In this document: piece after piece, positions 1 to 7,182 of the stretch | Numbering within the stretch: position 1 is the first letter of the stretch | Layout: each line of letters opens with the position of its first letter | Assembly (NCBI RefSeq): GCF_026003995.1 | Contig: NZ_BPIG01000002.1 | Span: 620,001-684,000 of the forward strand | Length of the DNA: 64,000 nt | Source: Tepidiforma sp. | Lineage (GTDB): Bacteria; Chloroflexota; Dehalococcoidia; Tepidiformales; Tepidiformaceae | Reading direction: 5' to 3' | Notes under the pieces: model-generated | Databases searched by the model: none | What the model saw: the letters and a program-made list of their open reading frames with translations, nothing else | Told to the model about the DNA's origin: nothing | Made by a program: the position numbers and the translations under genes

Positions 1-906
1 CAGCCCGGTGTTGTTCGCATCCGCGAGCAGGAAGACCCAGTCACCCGGCGGAGCCGCGGGCCGCCAGCCGCCCTTCCCGTCCGGCACGAACTTGTGCACC
101 ACCAGCGCCGCCCCGGGCTCCACCGGTTCAGCCGTCGCCGTCACGGGCGGCTTCGTCTCCACCGGCTTCGTGGCGACAGCAGTCGCCGTCTCGATCGCCT
201 TCGTCGGCCCGCCCGGCTCTACCGTAGCCGTCACGGGCGGCTTCGTCTCCACTGGCTTCGTCGCCACCGCCGTGGCCGTGTCCGCCGGCTTCGGCACCTC
301 TTTCGGCTTCGCCGCCGTCCCGTCCCATGTGTACAGGATGCAGAACGTCTGCGTCCCCGCCGGCAGCGCCAGTGCGTTCCACCCGACGCCGTCGGCGTTG
401 TCGTTGTTGCCCCCGTCCCGGTAGCACTGCAGGTCGATGAACGGCAGCGGCGCTGCCGTCACCACCGTGGTGGGGAAATCCGCCGCCGAAAACCGCCGCG
501 TCTGCGCCTGGCCTGCCGGAAGGTACACAGTCTGACCCGCCGCGATCACCGTCGCACTCCCGTCATATCCCGTCGCCGACCCCGACCGAACCGCCGGCAG
601 CGTCAGTCCCGGGTCAAGGAACACGGAGTCCTTCGTCGAGCCCCCGAGCAGGAACAGCCCTTTTGCGGCCGTCGGCACGCACCCGTACGCCCCGATGTCC
701 GACGGCACCGCTTCCGGCGTCCCGTTGTCGCTCGCCTTCGGGTCCTTTCCCGCGAGCCGCGCCTGGGAGATGGCGCTCTCCCCGGGGCAGCTCGCCGCCA
801 GGAACGTCAGCGTCGCGTGTGCCGGGACCGCAGCCTCCGCCGTACCCCGTCCAGCGGCGGCAACCGTCAGCACTATCGCGACCAGCGCAAGACCTGCCCG
901 CTTCAT
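1..906 (-). CDS. Secreted Thr/Pro-rich protein, C-terminus beyond window
   Basis: The open frame runs off the left edge; 302 codons are visible. The N-terminus is a signal peptide ([19 protein letters not shown], ending near TAEA), followed by a roughly 190-residue domain with four cysteines and a WDG motif. Next comes a Thr/Val/Pro/Glu stalk holding two copies of [19 protein letters not shown]. After the stalk, a segment beginning [15 protein letters not shown] looks like the first strand of a SpaA/prealbumin-type fold, which is a weak inference. Its ATG overlaps the stop of the upstream QueD-like gene (ATGA), so the two are probably co-translated. The function is unknown; it is likely exported and surface-exposed. 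Confidence 0.75.
   Translation of the reverse strand, partial: MKRAGLALVAIVLTVAAAGRGTAEAAVPAHATLTFLAASCPGESAISQARLAGKDPKASDNGTPEAVPSDIGAYGCVPTAAKGLFLLGGSTKDSVFLDPGLTLPAVRSGSATGYDGSATVIAAGQTVYLPAGQAQTRRFSAADFPTTVVTAAPLPFIDLQCYRDGGNNDNADGVGWNALALPAGTQTFCILYTWDGTAAKPKEVPKPADTATAVATKPVETKPPVTATVEPGGPTKAIETATAVATKPVETKPPVTATAEPVEPGAALVVHKFVPDGKGGWRPAAPPGDWVFLLADANNTGL
131..286 (-). repeat. Two 90-bp-spaced in-frame repeats
   Basis: Two near-identical DNA copies, around 131-196 and 221-286 and 90 bp apart, encode the duplicated Thr/Lys/Pro-rich stalk element of the secreted protein. The copies differ by a few synonymous changes. Confidence 0.7.
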
Positions 907-1424
907 GCCGCATCCCTCCGAGCTTCGACCGTCACCGAGACGGTCGGGTTCTCCCACAGCGTCACGCTCACCAGCTCCGGCCCGCCCGGCATCTCTTCGA
1001 TGAGCCGCGCCTCGAGGTTCCGGAAAATCACCGCTGCGAGGTTCTCCCCCGTCGGCTGCACCGTGGTGAACGGGTGCAGCTCGTTCAGGAACCGGTTCGC
1101 GAACCGCTTCGCCTCCGCCTCCAGCAGGTTCGCCACCTCCCGGAACCCCACGACCATCCCCTGCTCGTCCACCCCTTCCGTCACGAACACTGCCTGCACC
1201 CGGTACGAATGCGTATGCTTCGCCCCGTTCGGCCGAATCGCGTGCGTCGCCCCGAAAAACGAATCGATCGCCAGCCGGTACCGCAGCCCCGCCGCGATCG
1301 CCCCCTGGACGACCGCCGCGGTCTCCGGGTGTTCTGTCGGAAGCGCCCGCAGGGGTGTCCCCGGTGCACCGTTCGCTGCAGCCATCTCCGTCACCTCGAC
1401 GTCTCTCACCGCGGTTGTCGGCAA
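903..1424 (-). CDS. 6-pyruvoyl-tetrahydropterin synthase / QueD-family protein
   Basis: 173 residues. The T-fold family signature is visible: a first histidine in [10 protein letters not shown], an HxH pair in KHTHSYRV, and a late glutamate in [11 protein letters not shown] matching the family's substrate-anchoring Glu. QueD and PTPS proteins make 6-carboxy- or 6-pyruvoyl-tetrahydropterin from dihydroneopterin triphosphate. The catalytic Cys that normally lies just before the HxH is absent (NGAKHTH), so the reaction may differ. The N-terminus (about 45 residues) is longer than usual, and a start at an internal Met near 1385 is possible. The stop overlaps the next gene's ATG. Confidence 0.72.
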   Translation of the reverse strand: MPTTAVRDVEVTEMAAANGAPGTPLRALPTEHPETAAVVQGAIAAGLRYRLAIDSFFGATHAIRPNGAKHTHSYRVQAVFVTEGVDEQGMVVGFREVANLLEAEAKRFANRFLNELHPFTTVQPTGENLAAVIFRNLEARLIEEMPGGPELVSVTLWENPTVSVTVEARRDAA

Positions 1425-1527
1425 CGGCCGCGGAACGATTCAGTGAATGTTCGGTTTCCCCGGCCGCGAACCTGCGCTGTTCCCGGCGCCGTCCGATAAC
1501 CCCGGTATGAACCCCGAGGAGCCGACC

Positions 1528-1710
1528 ATGCCCCCCACCGACTGGACCTCCTGGCAGGCCGGTTACGAAGCCGGCATCGACGACGCCATCCGCCTCATCG
1601 ATGCGCTCCGCGGCCCGGGCGCCGGCGGCCTCAGCGCCCCCATCCTCCTCCGCATCCGCGCCGAGCTCCTCGCCATCCGCAGCCGCGCCGGCCAGCCCCG
1701 CGCCGCCTGA
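1528..1710 (+). CDS. Small conserved-looking hypothetical protein
   Basis: 60 residues from the ATG at 1528, chosen because GAGGAG at 1516-1521 sits six bases upstream. Earlier in-frame starts at 1447 and 1507 lack such a site. The protein is acidic and amphipathic ([19 protein letters not shown] then a second helix) with no signal peptide or metal motif. It is transcribed divergently from the QueD-like gene. Function unknown. Confidence 0.5.
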   Translation: MPPTDWTSWQAGYEAGIDDAIRLIDALRGPGAGGLSAPILLRIRAELLAIRSRAGQPRAA

Positions 1711-1771
1711 ACGCTCGCCCCGTCCCGGCTCCTTGCGCTACCCTCCGGGGACACCCGCCGGGGGAACTGCC

Positions 1772-2948
1772 GTGCCCACCTGGACCAACTGGTCAGGCTC
1801 CGTCACCGCGACACCGCGCCAGCTGCGCTCCCCCGTGTCCGAAGAAGAAGTCGCCGCCATCGTCCGCGAAGCGGCCGCTTCCGCCGGCTCCGTCCGCGTC
1901 GCCGGCTCCGGCCACTCGTTCGTCCCCGTCGTCCCCGCCGATGACGTCATCCTCACCCTCGATGCCCTCGCCGGCCTGCTCGAAGCCGACCCCGCGTCCG
2001 GCCGCGCCACCCTCTTCGCCGGCACGAAGCTCCGCGATGCCACGCACCTCCTCTGGGAGCGCGGCCTCGCCCTCCCCAACCAGGGCGACGTCGATACCCA
2101 GGCCCTCGCCGGCGCCATCGCCACCGCCACCCACGGCACCGGCCCCGCCTACGGCTCCATCTCCACCCGCCTCGAAGCCGCCCGCGTCGTCACCGCCGAC
2201 GGCACTCTCCTCGATGTCGACGACCCCGCCCCTGCTCCCGGCTTTCCGCGTCTCCCTCGGCCTCCTCGGCATCTTCACGCGCCTCACCCTCGCCTGCGTC
2301 CCCCGCTACGCCCTCCATGAACGCGTCTGGCAGCACCCCATCGACGCCTGCCTCGACGAGCTCGCCGCGAACGTCGCCGCCAACGACCACTACGAATTCT
2401 TCTGGTTCCCGCGCGCCGACATCGCCGAATCCAAATCGCTCAACCCCGCCGCCGAAACCCCGCACGATGAAGAGCCGCCGCCCCTCGACGGCCCCGGCGA
2501 GCGCATCGGCTGGTCCCACCGCATCTACCCCTCCGTCCGCGACCTCCGCTTCAACGAGATGGAGTACGCCGTCCCGGCCGAGGCCGGGCCTGCCTGCTTC
2601 GCCGCCATCCGCCAGCGGATGAAAGAGCGCCACCCGAAGGTCGGCTGGCCGGTCGAATACCGCACGCTCGCCGCCGATGACGCCTGGCTCAGCCCCGCGT
2701 TCGGCCGTCCCACGGTCACCATCTCCGTCCACCAGGCCGCCGAACGCCCGTACCGCGAGTTCTTCACCGACCTCGAGCCGATCTTCCGCGAGTTCGGCGG
2801 CCGCCCCCACTGGGGCAAATTCCATACCTGCACCCGCGCCGACCTCGCCGCCATGTACCCCCGCTTCGAAGAGTTCTGCGCGCTCCGCCGCCACCTCGAC
2901 CCCAACGGCCGTTTCCTCTCCCCCTACCTCGCATCCCTCTTCGCCTGA
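1772..2948 (+). CDS. FAD-linked aldonolactone oxidase (ALO/GULO family), frameshifted
   Basis: About 391 residues after correcting one extra C. The GTG start at 1772 follows a GGGGGA site, with TACCCT at 1739-1744 as a likely -10. The N-terminal PCMH FAD domain shows RVAGSGHSF, LPNQGDVD and ATATHGTG. The C-terminal half has the ALO signatures RPHWGKFH and DPNGRFLSPYL. The frame breaks at the CCCC run 2229-2232; deleting one C restores DDPALLPAFRVSLG. The His that flavinylates some relatives lies in the GSGHSF motif. Likely role: oxidation of a sugar lactone or alditol, substrate unknown. An indel error is more likely than true decay because both halves are well conserved. Confidence 0.8.
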
Positions 2949-2955
2949 CCCCATT

Positions 2956-3067
2956 CCCGCCTCTCGCCTCCCGTCTCCCGCTTCCCGTCTCCCGCTTCCC
3001 GTCTCCCGCCTCCCGTCTCCCAACTCCCAACTCCCAACTCCCAACTCCCAACTCCCAACTCCCAACT
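2956..3067 (+). repeat. 16-unit heptamer tandem repeat, G-quadruplex-prone on minus strand
   Basis: Sixteen uninterrupted 7-bp units: nine of CCCGYYT type (one is CTCGCCT), then seven CCCAACT. The minus strand therefore reads GGG-N4 about fifteen times in a row, which fits the canonical G-quadruplex pattern. It fills the gap between the FAD oxidase stop and the promoter at 3069. Confidence 0.9.
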
Positions 3068-3068
3068 C

Positions 3069-3097
3069 TTGACAACTCCCGCGTTCCTCCGTAGCGT
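3069..3097 (+). promoter_or_regulatory. Consensus sigma70-type promoter, leaderless
   Basis: TTGACA at 3069-3074, a 17-bp spacer, TAGCGT at 3092-3097, then six bases to the ATG at 3104. Transcription should begin at or very near the start codon. This is the clearest complete promoter in the window. Confidence 0.75.
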
Positions 3098-3103
3098 TCG
3101 CCC

Positions 3104-4777
3104 ATGACGGAAGCGGAAGAGGCGCTCCGGCGCTGGGCGGAAGCCGGCCTCATCGATGAAGCCACCGCGGAGCGCATCCGCCAGTTCGAAGCCGCCCGCC
3201 GCCAGCAGGCGCGGGAGGCGGCCCCCGCGGTCGCGCCCGGCGAACGCCCCGGCCTCATCGAAGTCCTTCTCTACCTCGGCATCGCCGTCCTCTCCGTCGG
3301 CGTCTTCGCCCTCATCGCCCAGGCCTGGGATGACCTCGACTCCTTCCCACGCGTCCTCGCCATCGGCGTCCCGGCAGCCTTCGCGCTCCTCACTGGCGGC
3401 CTCCTCAAATCGCTCGGCGAAGCCGGCTACCGGCGCGGTGCGCAGTTCTCCTGGGCCGCCGCCGTCGGCCTCGCCGCGGGGACCGTCGCCGTCGTCCTCC
3501 ACGAATACGAGCCCCTCGGCATCTCCCGCGACGACGACCAGGCCGCGATGCTCATCGTCGGCGTTGCGGCAACGGCGCTCGCCCTCCTCCTCTGGGCGCT
3601 CAACCCGATGACCTTCCAGGTCCTCGCCCTCGGCGCCAGCCTCTTCTTCCTCGGCCAGGCCATCGGGAACTGGCCCGACCAGTATTCCGTGCGGCTCGCT
3701 GGCGGGTCGGTCGTCCTCTTCGGCCTCGCCGGCATCGCCCTCGCCGAGCTTGGCCTCATGGCCCCCCGCGATTCCAGCCGTCTCACCTTCGGCCTCCTCC
3801 TCGCCGTCGGCAGCTACCAGCCCGGCTTCTCCGATGGCGGCACGCTGTGGGAGATCCCCGCGTTCCTCGCCGCCGCCGGCCTCCTCGCCCTCGGCGTCTG
3901 GCGCTCGTCCTTTCAGTACGTCCTCTGGGGCGTCCTCCTCCTCTTCGTCGCCCTCGTCCGGGCCATCTTCCAGAACTTCTCCGACCAGCTCGGCGCCCCC
4001 GTCGCGCTCATCATCTCCGGCGTCCTCCTGATCGGCGCCGTCCTCCTCCTCGCCCGCCTCGCGCCCCAGCTCCGCCGCGGGGGTCGCGGCATGACCCGCT
4101 CCGACCGCTGGTTCGTCGTCGCAGTACTGGGCGGCGTCCTCGCCGTCATCGTCACCGCCGTCGTCGCCCTTGGCGTGGGCCGCAAAAACGTCTCCCCGCC
4201 CGACCTCCAGGAGCAGCCGAACCCCGCCATCCCCGGCGAAATCCTCTACGTCAACCGCGAAAGCTGCATCGTCCTCGCCCGCGCTTCCGGCGAATCCCGC
4301 CGCCAGGTCGCCTGCACCGGCATCCCGCCCCGTCTCCTCTTCTTCCTCGACGACACCCGCATCGCCTACGTCGATGCTGTCCCTTCGGGTCAAAACCTCG
4401 TCACCCTCGACCTCGAAACCGGCCGCGAGCTCAGCCGCACCGCGTACAAAGACGACCGGACCCTCCTGCTCCAGTCCGCCCCCGACGGCACGCAGGCCTT
4501 CCAGCGCGACGACGGCCGCATTCAGCTCATCCGCGACGGCCAGGTGCTCACCGAGATCAAATTCGATGGCCTCGACTGGGGTCCGCAGTTCGCCGGCTGG
4601 TCCCCCGATAGCCAGTGGTTCGCCGTCACCTACAACCCGCCCCGCGGCAGGGGTGCGGAGCTCTGGCTCGTCTCCCGTGACGGCGCCGTCCGCGGTACCC
4701 TCGCGAAGGACGCCGGCACCCCGGCCATCGCCTGGCGCATCGCCGGTGTCGGCGCCTGGCCGCTGCCCCCTGAATGA
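3104..4777 (+). CDS. DUF2157-like polytopic membrane protein with C-terminal beta-propeller-like region
   Basis: 557 residues. A short charged N-terminal helical segment (EEALRRWAEAGLIDEATAERI) resembles the DUF2157 head. It is followed by about ten hydrophobic segments (residues ~50-330), another TM near 345-370, and a ~180-residue soluble C-terminus. That part contains TolB/WD-like strands (IPGEILYVNRES, WSPDSQWFAVTYNPP, AELWLVSRDG). The fusion of a DUF2157-like membrane unit to a propeller-like domain is unusual. It has its own promoter and converges with folP. Function unknown; possibly envelope sensing. Confidence 0.75.
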   Translation: MTEAEEALRRWAEAGLIDEATAERIRQFEAARRQQAREAAPAVAPGERPGLIEVLLYLGIAVLSVGVFALIAQAWDDLDSFPRVLAIGVPAAFALLTGGLLKSLGEAGYRRGAQFSWAAAVGLAAGTVAVVLHEYEPLGISRDDDQAAMLIVGVAATALALLLWALNPMTFQVLALGASLFFLGQAIGNWPDQYSVRLAGGSVVLFGLAGIALAELGLMAPRDSSRLTFGLLLAVGSYQPGFSDGGTLWEIPAFLAAAGLLALGVWRSSFQYVLWGVLLLFVALVRAIFQNFSDQLGAPVALIISGVLLIGAVLLLARLAPQLRRGGRGMTRSDRWFVVAVLGGVLAVIVTAVVALGVGRKNVSPPDLQEQPNPAIPGEILYVNRESCIVLARASGESRRQVACTGIPPRLLFFLDDTRIAYVDAVPSGQNLVTLDLETGRELSRTAYKDDRTLLLQSAPDGTQAFQRDDGRIQLIRDGQVLTEIKFDGLDWGPQFAGWSPDSQWFAVTYNPPRGRGAELWLVSRDGAVRGTLAKDAGTPAIAWRIAGVGAWPLPPE

Positions 4778-4781
4778 ATCG

Positions 4782-5987
4782 CTACCAGCGCTGGCCCGGC
4801 GGCGGCGGAACCGCCGGCTCCGCCCGCGTCATGTGCGCCGCCGAGGCACCTGCCCGCCACGGCCAGCTGCCCTCGCCCGGCGCATAGGCGCCCGGCCCCC
4901 GCGCCGCAATCGCTTCCGCCATCCCCAGCGCCCGCCGCGCTCCCGCCACGTCGTGCACACGGAAGATCCGCACCCCCTGCGCGAACGCCAGCGCGCTCAC
5001 CACGTGCGTCTCGAGGTCCCGCTCTGCCGGCGGCAGCCCGCCCACGCTCCCGATGAAGTTCTTCCGCGAGTGCGCAAGCAGCACCGGCAGCCCGAACGTC
5101 CCCAGCTCGCCGACCCGCCGCAGCATCTGCAGGTCCTCGTCGTGGCTCTTCCCGAAGGCGATTCCCGGGTCCACCGCCACCTGCGCCCGCTCGAGCCCGC
5201 ACGCCCACAGCTCCTCCAGCCGCGCCTCCATCCACCCCACCGTCTCGGTCACGACATCCGCGTAGACCGGCGGCGCATCGGGGCGGCGCTTCGGCACCGT
5301 GTAGCTGTAGTTCAGTACGTACCCCGCGCCCGCCGCTGCCGCTTCCGCCGCCGCGCCCGTCCCCAGCGTCAGCCCGCTGATGTCGTTCACCAGCTCCGCG
5401 CCTGCCGCCAGCGCCGCCCGCGCCACCGCCGGTTTGTACGTGTCGCTCGAAACCACGTGACCCTCGCGCACCAGCGCCTCGACCGCCCTTCCGACCACCT
5501 CCGCTTCCGCCTCCGCCTCCAGCACCGGCCGGTCGGCCCGCGCGCTCTCCGCCCCGACGTCGATGATGTCCGCCCCCGCCGCCCGCAGCCGCTCTGCGGC
5601 CGCCAGCGCCGCGCCGATATCCCGCCCCACGCCGTCGCCCGAGAACGAATCCTCCGTCAGGTTCAGGATGCCCATGACGACCGGCCGCTCCAGCGGCAGC
5701 TCCCGCGTCCGCAGCCGCCACGCCCGCACGGGCGCGAGAAACGCCCGCAGCTGCGCCGCGTGCGGCGACCCCAGCCCTTCGAGCGCCTCAGCCAGCCGCC
5801 CGAGCATCGCGCGAGACGCCCACACCACCGCCTCGCCCGGCTCCCGCAGGTCGATGCCCAGCCCGAGCTGGCTCGTCGCCACCTGCAGCCGCTCCCGGTC
5901 GCCCGCGAAGTGCGCCGCGAACGGTGCCTCCGGCTCCGCCGCCGTCATCCCGAACCCGGGCGGCACGACCCGCAGCGACGGCCTCAC
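4782..5987 (-). CDS. folP: Dihydropteroate synthase
   Basis: 401 residues from a GTG that overlaps the DinB stop (GTGA); an internal ATG at 5948 is the alternative. A TIM-barrel pterin-binding domain is shown by MGILNLTEDSFSGDG, DVGAESARADRP, NDISG, DPGIAFGKSHDED and HSRKNFIG. The enzyme condenses 6-hydroxymethyl-dihydropterin pyrophosphate with p-aminobenzoate in folate synthesis. The ~110-residue N-terminal extension before the barrel and the ~55-residue Pro/Ala-rich tail make it longer than typical FolP (~280). Classical DIGGESTRPG is degenerate (DVGAESARAD), yet the pterin Asp and Arg/Lys positions remain. Confidence 0.85.
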   Translation of the reverse strand: MRPSLRVVPPGFGMTAAEPEAPFAAHFAGDRERLQVATSQLGLGIDLREPGEAVVWASRAMLGRLAEALEGLGSPHAAQLRAFLAPVRAWRLRTRELPLERPVVMGILNLTEDSFSGDGVGRDIGAALAAAERLRAAGADIIDVGAESARADRPVLEAEAEAEVVGRAVEALVREGHVVSSDTYKPAVARAALAAGAELVNDISGLTLGTGAAAEAAAAGAGYVLNYSYTVPKRRPDAPPVYADVVTETVGWMEARLEELWACGLERAQVAVDPGIAFGKSHDEDLQMLRRVGELGTFGLPVLLAHSRKNFIGSVGGLPPAERDLETHVVSALAFAQGVRIFRVHDVAGARRALGMAEAIAARGPGAYAPGEGSWPWRAGASAAHMTRAEPAVPPPPGQRW

Positions 5988-6502
5988 CCGCGCCGCCCCT
6001 GCAGCGCATCGACCATCCGCCGCACCTGCCACAGGTGCTCGAGGTCGTGCTGGTACGTCTCCCGCGCAATCTCCACGATCGACACCTCGCCCCGGTACGG
6101 GTGCAGCCCTTTCCGCTCCCAGTCCCGCTCCGAAAGGTCCCAGAGCAGGTACGTCGTCCGCCGCCGCAGGTAGTGCAGTTCGTCCAGCAGCAGCTCGAGG
6201 TCTGCCTCCGCGTAGTCGGCTTCGAACGGGATGTCATCGAAGTCGACGTGCGGGATTTCGGGCAGCTCCCGCCCCCGGCTCATGGCGACGATCGCCGCCT
6301 GCTCCTGCACCCCCCGCTCCACCTGCACGAGGTGGAACGGCACTGCCAGCAGGCACCAGCCCTCATCGGGCCAGCCCGCCGGCCGCAGCAAATCCCGTTC
6401 GCGCACGCTGCCGAACGCCCGCGCCAGCTCCCCGGACGCCTCGCCGAGCGCCTTCAGCAGGAACGAAGGGTCGCTCCCCGCCGTCGCCGGTACGTAACGC
6501 AC
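5984..6502 (-). CDS. DinB-family four-helix-bundle protein
   Basis: 172 residues. GTG start preceded by TAGAAT (6511-6516), 8 nt upstream. DinB-superfamily features include two His-containing helices (PFHLVQVERGVQEQ and ETYQHDLEHLWQVRRM) that would form the usual metal site. These proteins are often bacillithiol/mycothiol-dependent enzymes or damage-inducible proteins; the substrate cannot be told here. Coupled to folP by a 4-base overlap. Confidence 0.75.
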   Translation of the reverse strand: MRYVPATAGSDPSFLLKALGEASGELARAFGSVRERDLLRPAGWPDEGWCLLAVPFHLVQVERGVQEQAAIVAMSRGRELPEIPHVDFDDIPFEADYAEADLELLLDELHYLRRRTTYLLWDLSERDWERKGLHPYRGEVSIVEIARETYQHDLEHLWQVRRMVDALQGRRG

Positions 6503-6510
6503 GCCCCCCG

Positions 6511-6516
6511 ATTCTA
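6511..6516 (-). promoter_or_regulatory. -10 box TAGAAT, leaderless
   Basis: TAGAAT on the minus strand lies eight bases before the GTG of the DinB gene, giving folP an internal promoter downstream of pyrE. Confidence 0.5.
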
Positions 6517-6551
6517 GCCTCTGCGCCCTCCCCGCGCGGTAACGGCCGCGC

Positions 6552-7130
6552 CTACGTCACGATGAGCGGCACGCCCTCGCGGCACAGCCGGCACTCCGCC
6601 GGCTCCCACGATGCCGCCGGCACGTCGAGGCAGGCGAAGAACGGCACGCCGAACGCCACCTTCCCGCCCGTCCGGTCGACCAGCACGCCGACGCCGGCGA
6701 CCTCCGCGCCGCGCGCCTCGACCGCCTTCAGCACCTCCCGGATGCTCCCCCCGGTCGTCAGCACGTCGTCCACGACGAGCACGCGCTCGCCCGGCCCGAG
6801 TTCGAACCCTCGCCGGAACTCCCGCTCCTCGCTCCCCTCCTCCTTCCTCTCCGCGATGATCGCCCGCAGCCCGAGCTGCCGCGCCGTCTCGTAGGCGAGA
6901 ATCACCCCGCCGGTAGTCGGCCCCGCCACCACCGTGGCCATCCCCCGGAACCGCTCCGCAATCTGCCGGCAGAGCGGCTCCGTCACGTCCGGCCACTGCA
7001 GGATGCGGAACTTCTCGATGTACAGCTCGCCGTGGCGCCCGCTCGCGTACTGGAAATGCCCGCGGAGCAGCGCCCCGCGCTCCTCGAGCAGCGCCCACGC
7101 CTCGTCGCGCGTCAGGTGCCGTTCGGTCAT
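6552..7130 (-). CDS. pyrE: Orotate phosphoribosyltransferase
   Basis: 192 residues, usual PyrE length. The PRPP-binding motif RVLVVDDVLTTGGS is intact, and the orotate region includes GPTTGGVILAY and the flexible-loop ERKEEG segment. It converts orotate plus PRPP to OMP in de novo pyrimidine synthesis. The C-terminus carries a CRLC pair (PAECRLCREG) seen in some PyrE subfamilies. A TACGCT box at 7137-7142, six bases from the ATG, suggests its own leaderless promoter. Confidence 0.93.
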   Translation of the reverse strand: MTERHLTRDEAWALLEERGALLRGHFQYASGRHGELYIEKFRILQWPDVTEPLCRQIAERFRGMATVVAGPTTGGVILAYETARQLGLRAIIAERKEEGSEEREFRRGFELGPGERVLVVDDVLTTGGSIREVLKAVEARGAEVAGVGVLVDRTGGKVAFGVPFFACLDVPAASWEPAECRLCREGVPLIVT

Positions 7131-7136
7131 GCCGCG

Positions 7137-7142
7137 AGCGTA
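7137..7142 (-). promoter_or_regulatory. -10 box TACGCT, leaderless
   Basis: TACGCT on the minus strand, six bases upstream of the pyrE ATG at 7130. Confidence 0.5.
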
Positions 7143-7182
7143 CCCGCTCGCCGCCTTCCGGTCGCGGCCCGGTTCCGCGGAC

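Noticed and set aside
2956-3067. Heptamer array as an attachment or CRISPR-like site
   Set aside because: Units are 7 bp with no spacers and no integrase nearby; simple tandem repeat explains it.
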